Assembly: GCA_964642385.1 (NCBI GenBank)
Contig: CAZXON010000007.1
Coordinates: 1-56,928, forward strand
Length of the DNA: 56,928 nucleotides
Direction of reading: 5' to 3'
Origin: JBDHUW01 sp964642385
GTDB lineage: Bacteria; Patescibacteriota; Gracilibacteria; Absconditabacterales; Absconditicoccaceae
Position numbers and translations under genes: made by a program. The notes below the pieces were generated by a model. The model was not told the origin of the DNA and made no database searches. It was given only the letters and a program-made list of their open reading frames with translations. Shown in pieces: positions 11,989-25,215 of this stretch (position 1 is the stretch's first letter; every line of letters starts with the position of its first letter).

Positions 11989-12339
11989 ATGAAAGAATGG
12001 GAAAAAATACTGCATCAGATGCCAATACACTACCTTTTGATTATAAAAACATCAATTAAAAAAATAATTGCATGAAAAACAGAAAGTTTAGATATAAAAC
12101 CACTTGTCTGAAAAAAAGATACATATAGATGTAGAATCTGAAAATATAGAATTATTTATACAATTGAAAAATGAATAGTAATTATACGTAAAATAGGATC
12201 TAGATGAGATATATATATAAGTAGCTTATATACAACTAACCTTCGACAACCTATCAGATGCAACCTCGGAATAAGACACATAGAAGTAATTTACATATTA
12301 AACTATTTACCATGGAGACACAAATTGCATTTAGTTTAG
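11989..12339 (+). CDS. RelE/ParE-type toxin-like protein (116 aa)
   Basis: With TGA as Gly, residues ~30-75 read DIKPLVGKKDTYRCRIGKYR, IIYTIEKGIVIIRKIGSRGD and IY. This is the characteristic C-terminal half of RelE-superfamily mRNA interferases (K-x-L-x-G...YR-x-R-x-G-x-YR-I-Y...GxR-x-D-x-Y). The N-terminal helical part (MKEWEKILHQMPIHYLLIIK) is a poorer match. The ~35 residues after DIY are atypical, so the natural end may have been lost by a small frameshift. It overlaps the start of the RelB-like gene by 28 bp in another frame, a toxin-first order. Activity is uncertain. Confidence 0.65.
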
Positions 12340-12563
12340 ACACGAAAACGAAACAAACATTTTCAAAAAATTTAAAAAACCAATGATTAACAACAAAATG
12401 ATTTTTTCTTATGTGTATACATGCTTTTAATGAAAAGAAAATCTTCCCGACTATCACAACAGAGCAAGAAAAAATGGTAGATGTGAACGTATCTGCTAGC
12501 GAATTTCTAGACACACTACAAAAAGAGCTAACAAATAGATCACAGAAAATGAATAGATTGTAG
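12312..12563 (+). CDS. RelB/DinJ-like antitoxin (83 aa)
   Basis: ATG 12312, TAG 12561, with two TGA codons read as Gly (NQGLTTKGFF). The N-terminus TQIAFSLDTKTKQTFSKNLK followed by GLTTKGFFLMCIHAFNEKKI has the ribbon-helix-helix pattern of RelB/DinJ antitoxins: a beta strand, then two helices around a GL-T turn. The acidic, flexible C-terminus would be the toxin-binding part. It overlaps the RelE-like gene and probably pairs with it. Confidence 0.65.
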
Positions 12564-12686
12564 TATGCTATTTATAAATGGTAGATCTATGCCATATAGC
12601 CAACACTTCATATCATTCTTTACACTCTCTGAGTAACAATCTATAATCTTCTTAATCTAGAGCCTTTATATTTTAATGACTCTACT

Positions 12687-12998
12687 ATGAGTGAAATACT
12701 TTTGCCTGCGATTGCAGTGCATCCTGGAGAGTATATTGCAGAAGAACTTACGGCAAGATAACGGTCGCAAGTGGTTTTTGGAAGTATGCTATCAATGAGT
12801 AAAACTGAAATAAACAATATAATTAAATGACGTAGATCAATTACTCCACAAATTGCAGCACGTATTTGAGCAGCATTTTGAACATCCGCAGAAATGCGAT
12901 TGAAACTGCAAAATGAGTATGATTTGTACCTCATTAGAAAGGATTTAGAAACATATACAGAAATCAAAAAAAGAGCAAAAAAAATAGCGTTTGCATAA
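12687..12998 (+). pseudogene. higA: HigA/VapI-family antitoxin (XRE helix-turn-helix), broken by TAA
   Basis: ATG 12687 to TAA 12996 reads AVHPGEYIAEELTAR, a stop (TAA 12759-12761), then RSQVVFGSMLSMSKTEINNI, IKGRRSITPQIAARIGAAFG and TSAEMRLKLQNEYDL. This is the HigA family pattern (HPGE...ISQ..LA...GVS...IN.I..G.RSIT...A.RL...FGTS...W..LQ..YDL). The in-frame TAA removes residue 25, so the gene is a nonsense pseudogene unless translation restarts at an internal ATG such as Met34. No HigB toxin is visible in the 123-nt gap upstream. A sequencing error at one base would equally explain it. Confidence 0.75.
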
Positions 12999-13017
12999 AC
13001 TTTTCCCACATTTTACC

Positions 13018-13045
13018 TTGATTTTCATTTGGTGAGAAGTATATA
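13018..13045 (+). promoter_or_regulatory. Possible promoter overlapping the start of the giant gene
   Basis: TTGATT at 13018-13023 and TATATA at 13040-13045, 16-nt spacer. If real, transcription would begin just after the ATG at 13047 and translation would start at the in-frame ATG at 13080. Confidence 0.35.
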
Positions 13046-13046
13046 T

Positions 13047-16000
13047 ATGACATACAATTCTTATCGATTAATCAATCGTATGTACAAAAACAAAAAAATA
13101 GTAGCGATCAGTTTAATGCTTTTGGTTCTAGTTGTCCAATCACTAAGCAATTGGATATATTTTGTAACCTGAGAAGATGACTGAAATGAAGTATGATTGG
13201 CTCGCAATGTGGCTGAGGCTGCTGGACCAAAAGAAGAAAACAAACTAGTTGCTATTTTTGTTGAACAAAATTTGTACAATGAAATAGGAGGAAAAATTAA
13301 CCGATATACAGTAGATTACATACAAGATCGTTTTCCAAGGACGAAAGCGCTTGTTTTGCCAGTTGATACAAGCACAATCGCACCAAGAGATATTCAAAAA
13401 ATACTTTCTAATCTGTATCATGGTGGTGAAAAAGATGTTCCATCAACTCTTATTGGGACTATACTTATAGGGAACATACCGCTTCCGACAATACAAACGA
13501 GTACTAATGGCGAAGTACAAACGCAAAAAAGTATTCTGCCTTATACTGATCTAGAAAAACCAACCTTTGAGTACAACAACGCAACTGAGACATTCACAAA
13601 GATGTCGACACATGTAGACAGCGAACAAGAATTATTCCATTGATTAATTATTTTTAATTCAGTGTGAGAGTATAATGATTATTTTGATAAATTAAAAAAA
13701 TATACAGAAGAGCCAGAAAAATTCGCTACAAAAAAAATGTGGTATGATGATTTTATTCAATTACAAAAAAATTATACCGAAGCGAACTCGCCAATATATG
13801 CAAAAAAACAAATATTTGATGAGGATTTATTATACCACAGATATACCCCAGCATTATTTAATCTTATTGCTAAAGATAGCAATGAAGACGCATTAAATAT
13901 ATTATCTGAAAAAATAGATATTCCGAAACCCACTCCCACGAACGAAACAACTCCTCTTTTCTCAGCTGAAGAAAAGGCATATAATGATGCGCTTGAAAAA
14001 TGGCAAGATAATTTAGCAAAACAAGCCGATGAGAATAAAGATAAATTAAAAGAGGTTGCACAATGAGAAAACATACCGACACTCGTTATGGGGCAATCAA
14101 TTTTAGAGCAATTAAAAAATTATCCAGATATTTTCGCGCCAGAGTATTGAGATATAATATTTAATCAAATGTGAAAATGAGCGTGAAGGTGGACAGGAGT
14201 AGACATCGCAAACAATGTTACAAAAATCAGCGCATTTGATGAAATTAGTTCAGAGTTTGTATATAATATAAATGATTTTTTTGAAAAAACACTAGACGCT
14301 AAAATATCTGGCGAGGCGCTTTCTCTAGATATTCCATTACCTGTTTTTTCTGAATACTATCCTTGTGACGAAAAAACTATTTTATGTAGTAGTTGTGATC
14401 CTTCTATATACTCGTGTGAGAAAAAAACAGGCATCAGTCTAGAATGAGCAATTGCAGCATTATGATGACCAATAACCGCAGCTGCTCTTTCAGCAGGATG
14501 ATGATTGTGTACAACCAGAAAATTAACTGATAAAGACGCAGCGCCAATTACATACGAAGTATTTTATTTTGGTAAAAACTCATTAGATATCACTGGTGCA
14601 GAACAAACGACTCGATTTAGGGGAACATATGGAAATATCACAGGAGCATCTGAAGTACTTAACCTGCCTTGGTCAAATCACAAGCTCGCAATTTGAGCAA
14701 CATTCGGATTTAATGATCAACAAGTACTTGCATCTAGATGATATAATATGATGAAAGCGCAATGAGATGGAGATCTCTTAAATGCTCTTGCAGGATGAGA
14801 TGATTCTAAAAAAACCGCTTGTACCAAAAAGTTAAAGAAAGTTGCAAAAAAATCAGAAGACTGAGGTGTAATTAAATTTTATGCAGATAATTATTGGGGA
14901 TGAAACTCTTCGTTAAACTTGACATGAAGCTGACCAATGTACCTAGATTCAGATTTGTGGCAAAGAGCATATAATCCAAGTACAAATAGACTTGTTTGAT
15001 GAGCATTATTTGATCTTGCAGGAAGCACTATGGCGCCAATTACTGGTGCAAATTATACATGAGGTAATGCGCGAGCAGTAGATTATTTTGGAAATATGCG
15101 CGTAACAACAGTACGAAATAAAAATGTTTTTGACCGGTTTCCAATCGTGTGATCTTTTGTGAGAGATATTGTTTCAAGTATTTCTGATATTACAGGATTG
15201 TTTCAAAAAAAATTAAAAGCTAATGAAAAAGAAATTGACTGGTGCGATACAACATATCCAATAATACCTGTAAAGAAAAAGGGGTTAGATTATTTTTCTG
15301 CAATAAATAAACCGAATACGGATGTGCAAGTTGTTAAACAAGAGCTATCAGGATGAAATATTGTTTATAAAGATCAACCAACTTGTAAAACAAGAATCAT
15401 CTACAAGACAATTCCATCTATCATAAAACACATATCGCCCACTCCAGAGGAAGTTAAGGCGATGAATATAACAACGCAAGCCAGATGAATAGACACCAAA
15501 AGATATGTTTCATTCAAAGGAATCGCAGGGAATATCATAAATCTTTATTATCCAAATTTATATGATGTACCAGTTTATGAACTATCCTGATCGGTACGAT
15601 TGTTAGAAAACACAACTGGCATCAAAGAAAATATAAGATCATATTTACAGGATGTGGTGAAAGAACATAACAAAGTTTTGTTAGCTGAAAATGAAAAAGT
15701 AACAGCATATTATGCTGCGAATGCTACATGATTTAGTCTACTTGAAAAAACAAACCCTCTTGCATCACCTTTGAATCGCACGTATAAACCAATACCAGAA
15801 GACACCTATACTAAATTGATGGATGATGAAACGCTCACAAAATTGGCCGATATGTTATATATCAAAAACTCTCCACGATGATCAAAAATTGCACAAAACA
15901 CTGTAGCGAAAAGTATTGATCAATCAATCAGTACAATGCATATAGAAAGTAAAATACAAAATATTATGCATCGCAATCTTGTATTATGAGAAAAGTGAAT

Positions 16001-19000
16001 TGGCGTAAATACAACATGATATGAACTAGCTTATATCCGTTCTGCTGGTTCTGACGCAATAAGTAGCACAACAAGCGTACCATCTTTTATCCAAGATGCA
16101 ATCACCAAAATTGATCAAAGAAAAGCAAAGAACCTAACAGATTGAAAAGGTTCTAAAAAAGATATACAAAAACAAGTGTTAGACGTGGTTTGTGGTGCTA
16201 GCTCTGATGGGACTGTCCCTTTATTACAATGGCCAAAAGCACTCACCTGCCGACGAAAAAATATACAAACAAATGTAAAAGAAGGAAAGGTGATTGAAAT
16301 ATGATATAAAAATGCTCTAGGGCCTGTCTATCCTCTAAACCAATTTGGAGCAAAATTAAAAGAAAGTTATACTGACTATATCGCTTACGTGACTGGTGTC
16401 TTAAATCCTCAGCTATGAATTGAACCCGCTAACCAAGATGAAGCTATTGCGTTTGGTGAACAAGCGAAGATTGATGCATTTACAGTCGGTAGTATGAAAG
16501 TAGATACTCCAACACAAAAAGTAATTCGTGGATCAATTATCCCAATAAGCATATCTGCAAAAAATAAAAATTGAGATGTTCTTGAAAACCTATATAATCC
16601 AGTCCATATAAATATAGATAAAGGATTTTTTCCAGAAGCAAGTACTGACATATTGACATCGACACAAGTAGACATAACTGACCCATGACAGCCAATTTTT
16701 ATAGATACAACAGATGTTAATTGAGGAAGCACAATAAATGTAATAGCCGAAGGTGGTGATGGTGTAACATGAAATTTAGAAATACTTGTTGTTGACGCCA
16801 CTCTTCGTGTGTTAGTAAACAACGCACAAACAAATGAGGCGACAATTAGATTGCCAGATACAAGTTATACAAATACAGTGCTAGGGAAACCCGTGCTTCT
16901 TGAAAGCAGGTTACCTAGTTTAACTCTAATTCTAACGGATCAAAACGCAAAACCAATTCGTTCCCTCGCACAAATTACTAGTGATAAATGATTGATACAA
17001 CCGTGTAAAATACTAACAGGAGAAAATTGAAAACAATGCATGGAAGAATCGCTGTGGGATGTTGATGGTGAAGCCACAATAAGATTGCTTCCATCTATGA
17101 AAGCAGGGAAAGATACAATTCGCATAAATATATCTTGATTACCAGAACGTACGATCTCATTTACGATGCTTCCTGCTAGTCCATATAGAGTAACAGTAGC
17201 TGAAAACACAGGGAAAAGAATACCTGAGAGCGAGCATGTTGCAGCATTAGAACTATTTGATGTGCGAAATAATAAAATAATTGAACCGGTAAGTGTTACA
17301 TATAATCTGGTTTGAGAAGCTACTGACATGCAAGATAAAACAGGATGAAATTTACAAATAACAGATGGAAAAGGATTGTTACCAATCAAGTTCGGTAAAC
17401 AAGGTGGAGCAAATTATATATATGCAGAAATTTGAGGCGGAGAGACAATACCTGGCTATATGCGTTGGGATACCTATATGAAATTATGGCCTGAAAAAGA
17501 TCTAAATGTTGTCTATCTTACACTATTAGGTGATGATCGAGGAAACCAAGACACAACAAAAATTCCTAAAATGATCACCGATTCCAAAAAACTATTGGCA
17601 GTGACAACATCGTTAGAGAATCCAACAAATACCGATCCAGTTGATCTAGAGCCATTGCGTTCATATGGTTGAGGCAAAACCGTTTGAGAATCGCGAAGAA
17701 TGCAATTTGATCCAAGCATCATCAACTATGGGGATCCGATGTTACAACATGCAGATGCAAACAAACCTGTGAGAAATGATACAACGTCGGTTAGAATTGG
17801 ATGAAACAAAGATAAAACTATCACAAAAGTTGTAGAGTTTGATATAGACAACGATTGAAGAAAAGACATGCTCATCCTCTATGATGATGACACGCTAGAG
17901 TTTATGAAACAGTATGGATGAACACCCGCATATAGAAAATTGGGAAATCTTATGAGTGTGGTAGATGGTGTAGCAAATTTACGAGTATGAGATGTAAACA
18001 ACGATAGCTATCCTGATATTTTTGTAAAAACGAAAAGAGAAACATTGAGAGTATATACAAATAAAAGCTGAGTATTCCCAACTAATTGAGTACCAATTTG
18101 TTTAAATGTTCCAACAGGAACAACGTCTACAAGATGAATATGGGATCTGGAAGTTGCTGACATGAATAACGACGGCAATATGGACGTTATCACCAACGAC
18201 ACACGTGGGCAAATAACTATTTTCTATGGTGGAAATACATGAAAGTGATGATTTTATGTATCAAACAATGATGCTTGATGTGATCCTAATTGGTATGAAA
18301 GACAAGAAAAAAACAATCTTGTTGTGGCGTCTTTTTGATTATGACTTCAAGAAAGAGTAAACATATATGATGATTCTTTATTGCATTGGTGATGATTAAG
18401 CTTTCCGCCTGATGATTGAAATATAAATATACCTGCAGAACTACAAAAATTATTATTACCAAGCAAAGAGAAACCTGAGAACTTCAAACTTGAGGAACTC
18501 ATGAAAATTGGAGCGAAAGAGATCGTACGTTATAGTGCATCTCCTTATGACACATTACCTTATGGTGAAGCAATGTGATCATTAGACTCAATAGCATACA
18601 TCGCGAGCAGAAATATAATACCTGATGACCCAGCGTACACATACAAAACATATACAACCTCAAAAGAAGGAAAAGTGATCGTTACAGTAACAATTGGCGC
18701 AAGAATGCCTGTTAATATAACATATATTGAACAGCTTCTGTGACCATGGAAGATACAAAGGGGAGGAAATTATGATATTATATGATTCAATAGCGGATCA
18801 ATTGTATGATTACAAACAGCGCTAAACGGCGTTACCAAAGACATGTGAACTTCTCCATTTGTTAACTGGAATCCTTGAAACCCATGAAATTGATACCAAT
18901 TTATGATTGACAATCTACGTTTGCAGGCGTGACAAAAAGTTTCATTTTCATATCCAATTGAATTTACTCCTGCACAAATCGCTCGCATTAAAGTTGAAGA

Positions 19001-22000
19001 CAAAAATGAAGATTGACGATTAGATATTTCTACTACATCGTTAGACCAGTGTGTGAAAACACAATTGAGTTATATTTCGGTTTTCGGAAAGTCATATTCA
19101 ACTATGGTCGAAAATGATGAAAAAGTAACTCCAGCAGAAGTGTGATCGTGAGTGGAATCTGAAGGTTGAGAGATTCAAGAAAAAGCAAAAAACTGATTGT
19201 TGGAAAGCATAGACTGATTGAGTGATGTGATAGAAAAATGGGATTCAAGCAAGACCCGAGCGCAAAATATTAAGGATACTAAAGCATTGGAAAACTGATT
19301 TTCATTCAACGAATCATTTGAATTATCTGAAGAAGTTTTTTGAGAAAAAATAAATGGAGTGATAAATGATGCAGAAAAAATAGCGACAAACATATTTCAA
19401 TGAGCGTGTAAGTGATTTGTAAGTGGTTGATGAACGAAATGATTACCAGTTCCATTTAATGTTGCGCTACTAGCACCAGGCGATATCAATGTGTTTGGAT
19501 GCAAGGTATTTCATGACTACTGAATCCCAATATTTGCAGCACCTACTACGCCGACGGCTCTAGTGCCTTTTTGGCCACCAAGTCCAACAAATGCGTGAGG
19601 ACGATTTTGACAGAGCGCATCTACATCTGTAATTAGAATTTATGTTGCACCTACGCTCACACTCTCAGTTGGTGTAGCAATATGTGTGGGTTCATATGCA
19701 TTAGGGAAGGCATTACCATCTCCTTTCAGTGCTATGTGAGGAAACTGTATTGTTTTTGCCAAAAGACCTGGTGGGACAGCATGAATTGAAGAACCAATTG
19801 ACGAATTAGACTGAATAACTGAAAACAGTATTGGAAAAGCATGTCGTACTCCTTATCCTGATCCAGATAAACCAGTTTCGCCAATTGTTTTTGGTTCAAC
19901 AAACGGATGAGGTATTAGTCAAAAACTTAATTGGGACGATTATAATCCAATTAAAAGCGATTGGAGGGCAGCGACTCAACAAGATCTAAATCCGGGTTCA
20001 ACTTTTCAATGAGGAACGTATTTAGGTATTTTAGACTTGGATATTTGACCTGAAGTAGAAAACAACGTTTTTGAAGATACAAATCAAGATCAACTCAAAT
20101 GAGGGAAGCCAGTTCAACTCAAAATTCAGACAGGAAAATCAAGCGGATTGTTAAAATGTATCGTTCAAAAACGGCTAGACAATCAGATAAGATACGTTGC
20201 AAACAATCTGACAAATATGTCTATTAATATTACAATACCTGATCCAAGTAATATTTTTGATGGATTCAAAAATATTGATTTTGGTGGTCTAGAAAAAGTA
20301 ACAGACTCATTTGAAAAAACTTCTGCATGACCATCCCCTGCATGATCTGCTCTGAAAAATTTGACAACTATTTCAAGTTGAGAGTGGCCATCACAATCAG
20401 ACGTGACGGATCTGAGTGCACTCACATCAAATCCATTCAATGCTCTTTCCTCATGGTTTGAACAAGTTCCAATGATTCGTTTAAACACAAAAAACGTAAC
20501 AATACAAATTCCATTTATTTACGAAGAAGAATTATCAAAATTTATGGCACAAGTTGAAGCGTATAGCGGAAAACTTGAAGCTGCTACTAAAGAATGGGAA
20601 AAGTGAATTAATGATCTCATCTGAAAATGTTGAAATTATAGCAATGAACTAGAAAGAGAAGCTTGCAATAAAACACTTGAAAAACATGTACAGACAAAAA
20701 ACAACATAAAAAAATTACAAACAGACGTCAAAAGGCTGATTCAAACGTTAGAAGCATACAAACGTTTCCCATGATCGTTAAAACAATGGGTTACCGTTAA
20801 TGAAAGATACATGACAGAATTAACCAATACTTTACAAGGAGTCTCTACTGATTTAACATCGTGGTTAAATACAAACGCAAGTATATTTTCATCGTACGTT
20901 GACAGTATAATAACGATGATTTGAGCAGTTAAATCTTGGCAACCAATCATAAAATTTTCTACAGATCGAACATCAAAATGTGGAAAATGTACTGTTGATA
21001 CCTATGATTACTATTCTTGTTCTTTGTCATTGCTCTGTCCAAAATTACCTATTCTTGCGATACCTCCATTTAAGATACCAAATATTTATATTGATTTGAG
21101 CAACATTAACATCTGATTAGATGTGTTAATTCCAAATATTCGTTTTGTTCCAAGAAGAATTGAGCTTCCTGATCTACCAGATATTGCTATGATTCCAATG
21201 CCTTGAGGCAACGTATCTGCAGAATTTAATGTCAACCTAAAAATCCCAACTCTTCCTGCTCCACCGACGCTTCCGGAGCTACCTTCTTTTATCCCAAGTA
21301 TAGATTTGAATCTACCAACATTACCACCTGCACCAAAAATACCAAATCTGGCTCCTTCTATTAAAGCCACATTAAAAGTTATGAGTAAAATTGGAAACAT
21401 ATTATGTATGGTAAAAAATATAAAACTCGTAGGTGAAAAAGATGTTAAAACAAAAATTGAGCAATTAACCCAAAGAACATGGAGTGTTGAGCCTTTTGAT
21501 TCTTTATTGACTACGAAAATCACTCCTCCTTTAAGATGATTTGATGTAAAAATATCTACGTATGTAAATTTTGAATTAAATTTTGATGGCCTGTATGATA
21601 TCATAAACGACTTAACAAAAAAAGTAAATGAAAAAACAAAAGTAGTAACAGACCGGGTAGGTAAACAAAATACCAAATTGGAAGAAGATTTAAATTGACC
21701 AAATAGTTTAATAGAATGACTAGACATAAATCCAACTCTTGAATTAAAATGAAGCGTTTGAAAAAATCCTGAAAGCACAAACAAAAGCATAATAACAAAT
21801 CTTTTTAAAAACAAGGAAATGCTCGCTAAGTTAGCTAGCAATCCACTAAAAGAGCCAGAGCTTGTCGACCCAGCTGAATTTAGATTGAAGTTACAAAGTG
21901 AAATATCATCGTTTAAGCAAAGTGAATTCGGTCAAGAATACAAAAAAGATGTAGATATGATCCAATGAATATTGGACCTAAACACGAAAGTAACTCCTGA

Positions 22001-24311
22001 TTACGCATCAATTCAAAAAGCTAGTGACACGCTACAATGAATCATCAGAGGCAAGAAAAATGAAATGACTGAACTAAAAAACCAACTAAATGATTATGAC
22101 AGCTTCCTTGACAAAACGAATACCGCAGCATTGATTTCCCAAGATTCTGTTGAAGGATCAATTTCTGTAAGACTCTACAAAGCAGATGAAAAAACTAAAT
22201 ATATTATGGACAACGCTGAACATCCTACGGAAAGTTATTTGAACTTGGAGGACTCATTGGCCAATGGATACTCACAAGCTCTCAAAAACCACACTCCAGA
22301 AGAGATGAATATGAAGCCATTTACTCACTCTAGACTTGTTGCGTTTTTTGACAAGACGACAGAAGATATCAAGACAGCCAAAAAAATCATCTCTCCAGCA
22401 ATTCAACAAGAAAAAGCAAATAAAATCATTGCGGTTGATAATAGGCTCGATAAGCTTTCTGATTGACAATTCTGAACAACAGTAATGCCAAATAGAGAAT
22501 CTATACCTCTTCAAAAAGACTGAACAACTTTCAAAGAAGTCTTTATAACCGACGACAAACCCATAACCAATCTTTGAGACATAGATAATGACGGTTGAGA
22601 TGTGCGTTGAAACGCAGACTGAAACAACAATGATAACGCATGATTCCAACGCACTAGATGAACAAGAAGCTCATGAACAATTTGGCGAGATGAGCACAAT
22701 GTATATACAAACCAAACAACTAGGGTATCACAAAAAAATGATGGTACTCGTTTCAGTAGATCATATACATTTAAACCAATTAAATATTATAGAGAACTTC
22801 TTGAAGCAGCAGATAGAAATGGTTTCGTGAGCGTATACAACAGCGCCTTTAATCTAGCAGATAGATCGCCAGTTATTACTAGTCTAGAAGCAGTTTGACA
22901 AGCAAATAACACAGCGAGTATACAATGGGCAAACACAAAACAACAAGTGTATATACTCTCTTTAGAAAATCGCATCATAGATAACCACGAATTGGACAAA
23001 GAAAAGAAATATATTATCGCATATGTAGAATGAATAGATCTTACAAAGGTTTATTTGGATATAGATTGACTACCAAAAAAGAAACTTTCAGACATTCAAC
23101 CGAATGACAATATCAAGTTGCTTACAATCGCACCAGAAAGTGATACTATTGCTCTGACTTTAGACTTACCAGAAAAAATACGGTCGTATATACAAATAGC
23201 TCATTGTATGCTCATCCCTCGTGAAAATATGGATTGAAGTAGACTCGAAAGGTCATCTGCATGGTCTCATCAAGAAACTCTGTGATCGCAAAAACGATGA
23301 GACACAGCTTGACCGAATGTAACTGTTAGAGTGATAGACAAAAAGACAAACGAGGTGGTTTCTACCGGAACAACAGCAAGACTTCCTCGCAAGGGCGAGT
23401 ATGATATTGCTATAAGTTGGAAGGATGAAGAAAGCGTAATTCAAAACTCTTGGAACAAAGAAAATGATGATAAGATATATACAAAAGATGGATGAGAAAA
23501 CATGATTCAGAACATACCAATACAGGAAGGTGCAACACCTCTATTGTATGAGATATCGGCATTTGATCAAGCTAATAATACAACAAGAGAAACGATTAAG
23601 ATAGTCTTCATTGATCCAAGGATATCTATTGTTGCTGCACCAAAAATTGCTGGATGATTTAATGTAGATAGTGAAATTTCTATGCTTTATCCTGATGCGT
23701 ATGTTCGTTTCTATGCAATTAGAAATGGCATGGAATTCTTGTTGACAGGAAGAAATGGGTCACAAATACAAACAGACTTCCCTACCCATTCATTGGAAAC
23801 AGCGGTAATCTGAGGATTGTTTGGAGATGCCGACACAATCACGCTCGTTGATGAAAAAAACGAAGATTTAGTGAAAATAGATAAAAAAACAGGGAAGATA
23901 AGCCCATGTTCATGAAGAGATAAAAGTTATTCTATCCGTCTTGAAATATCAAACAACGTGCCTGTTCTTTTAATCATAGATAGCAAGACCTGAAAAACAT
24001 TGTTTACAATCTACATAAAAGCAAAAAATATCGTTGATGCGAAATCTCTGAATCCTGACTACCCTCTGATTGATATTCCAGATAACTTTCCTTGAACGTT
24101 TGCTGGGTGACAGTGTCTACAAGACAAAGATAATCCTAAATTGGACTCATGTGCATTATATCTTACAAAAGAGGGAAATATGTTTATACCTGAGGCAAAC
24201 CAAGTTCGTTTTGGGTGAACATACAATTATAATTGATGAGTAGAATATACACTTACGCTTGATGGAAAAAACGTATTAAAATCAGTGTTTACTCCTGAAG
24301 AGATGAAATAA
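13047..24311 (+). CDS. Giant secreted protein with FG-GAP/VCBS-like repeats (3754 aa)
   Basis: One uninterrupted frame from ATG 13047 (or ATG 13080) to TAA 24309 when TGA is Gly. The N-terminus is a signal peptide or anchor (KKIVAISLMLLVLVVQSLSN). The following ~100 residues (LVAIFVEQNLYNEIGGKINR...LIGTILIGNIPLP) resemble the alpha/beta start of caspase- or gingipain-like folds, but I see no catalytic dyad. A Gly/Ala-rich hydrophobic stretch lies near residue 475. Calcium-binding FG-GAP/VCBS-type loops occur near residues 1597 (DIDNDGRKDM), 1649 (DVNNDSYPDI), 1705 (DMNNDGNMDV) and 3178 (DIDNDGGDVRG). Residues ~2690-2780 are Pro-rich, ~2970-3140 helical and charged. Probably a cell-surface or secreted adhesive protein. 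It heads a co-directional run: 1 nt separates it from the next gene. Function unknown. Confidence 0.85.
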
Positions 24312-24312
24312 C

Positions 24313-25215
24313 ATGAAAAAAAGATGCAACTTGATCACACAAACAATGCTAATAGAAAAATCTTTTTGAGGTAAGATGATGTTTTTGTTATTGATCATGG
24401 CGACCGTGATATGATTTTATTGAGCTCCCAGTGCCCATGCTCTAGATAACTTTTCATATGATTGCGGAATAACAGTTGGCACAAAAGACAACATATCACG
24501 AGCAAAAGGAGTGGATAATGCATGAGGGGTGTTGGATAAAAATTCCTTAGAAAGAGCTTTTTTACACCTCAAAAACTATTGTAATTATACTGTTTGATGA
24601 GCCGAAAGCCCTCTTCTCTTTGACCATTTAATAGATATTGGATTTAGAAGGCTGGATGCATTTGAGGACGAAAGATTAAGATATGAGTTGTCGGTAGATT
24701 CTATGTGATCCAGATGGATTAGCAAAATAAATGAATTTACAGACGCAGAAAAAATCACTACTCCAGAAAAAATTATCAACGCATATGTGGAGTTCTGGGG
24801 AGATGATCCAGAGATAAAAATTGATGGGCCTAACAGTGACACTTGTGCTGTGAAAAATTATGATAAACTCAACTTGTATAAAAGATATATTGCAACATGC
24901 GAGATGGCAAGATGTATTTCAATGAAAAAAACAATAGTAATAACTGAATGAGTTGTGCAAAGTAGTGCTTCACTCGTCAAAACAAATAGATGCCTGTGAA
25001 TAGTGGCTGATCGCAAAGAGAACGAACTTGCTTTTGTAAGACAACTTACTGCTAGAGCGTCTATGAGAGCAACAGATTCGCTATTTACATCATACACAAA
25101 CACATATTTTAAATCTAGATGGAGTGATCTATTTGAAAACTTTGCAGCATTTGATCAGGGACTGACATTTGTAAATCGTAAGATACAAGAATGAACGAAA
25201 ACATGCGCGAAGTAA
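24313..25215 (+). CDS. Exported protein of unknown function (300 aa)
   Basis: ATG 24313, 1 nt after the giant gene's stop, so probably translationally coupled. TGA is Gly. Export signal at residues ~20-43 (KMMFLLLIMATVIGFYGAPS, then AHA). The mature part is mostly helical with scattered Cys (CEMARCISM, RCLGIV, a final CAK). No family recognised. Its 3' end overlaps the next gene by 25 bp, typical of an operon. Confidence 0.75.

Noticed and set aside
11981..12046. Start of a small protein MKKGKNGKKYCIRCQYTTF
   Set aside because: It stops at a TAA after 21 codons; the ATG at 11989 in another frame leads into the RelE-like protein.
22272..22830. Open frames on both strands within the giant gene
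   Set aside because: The giant frame continues through this part with TGA as Gly and in good register to its TAA at 24309.
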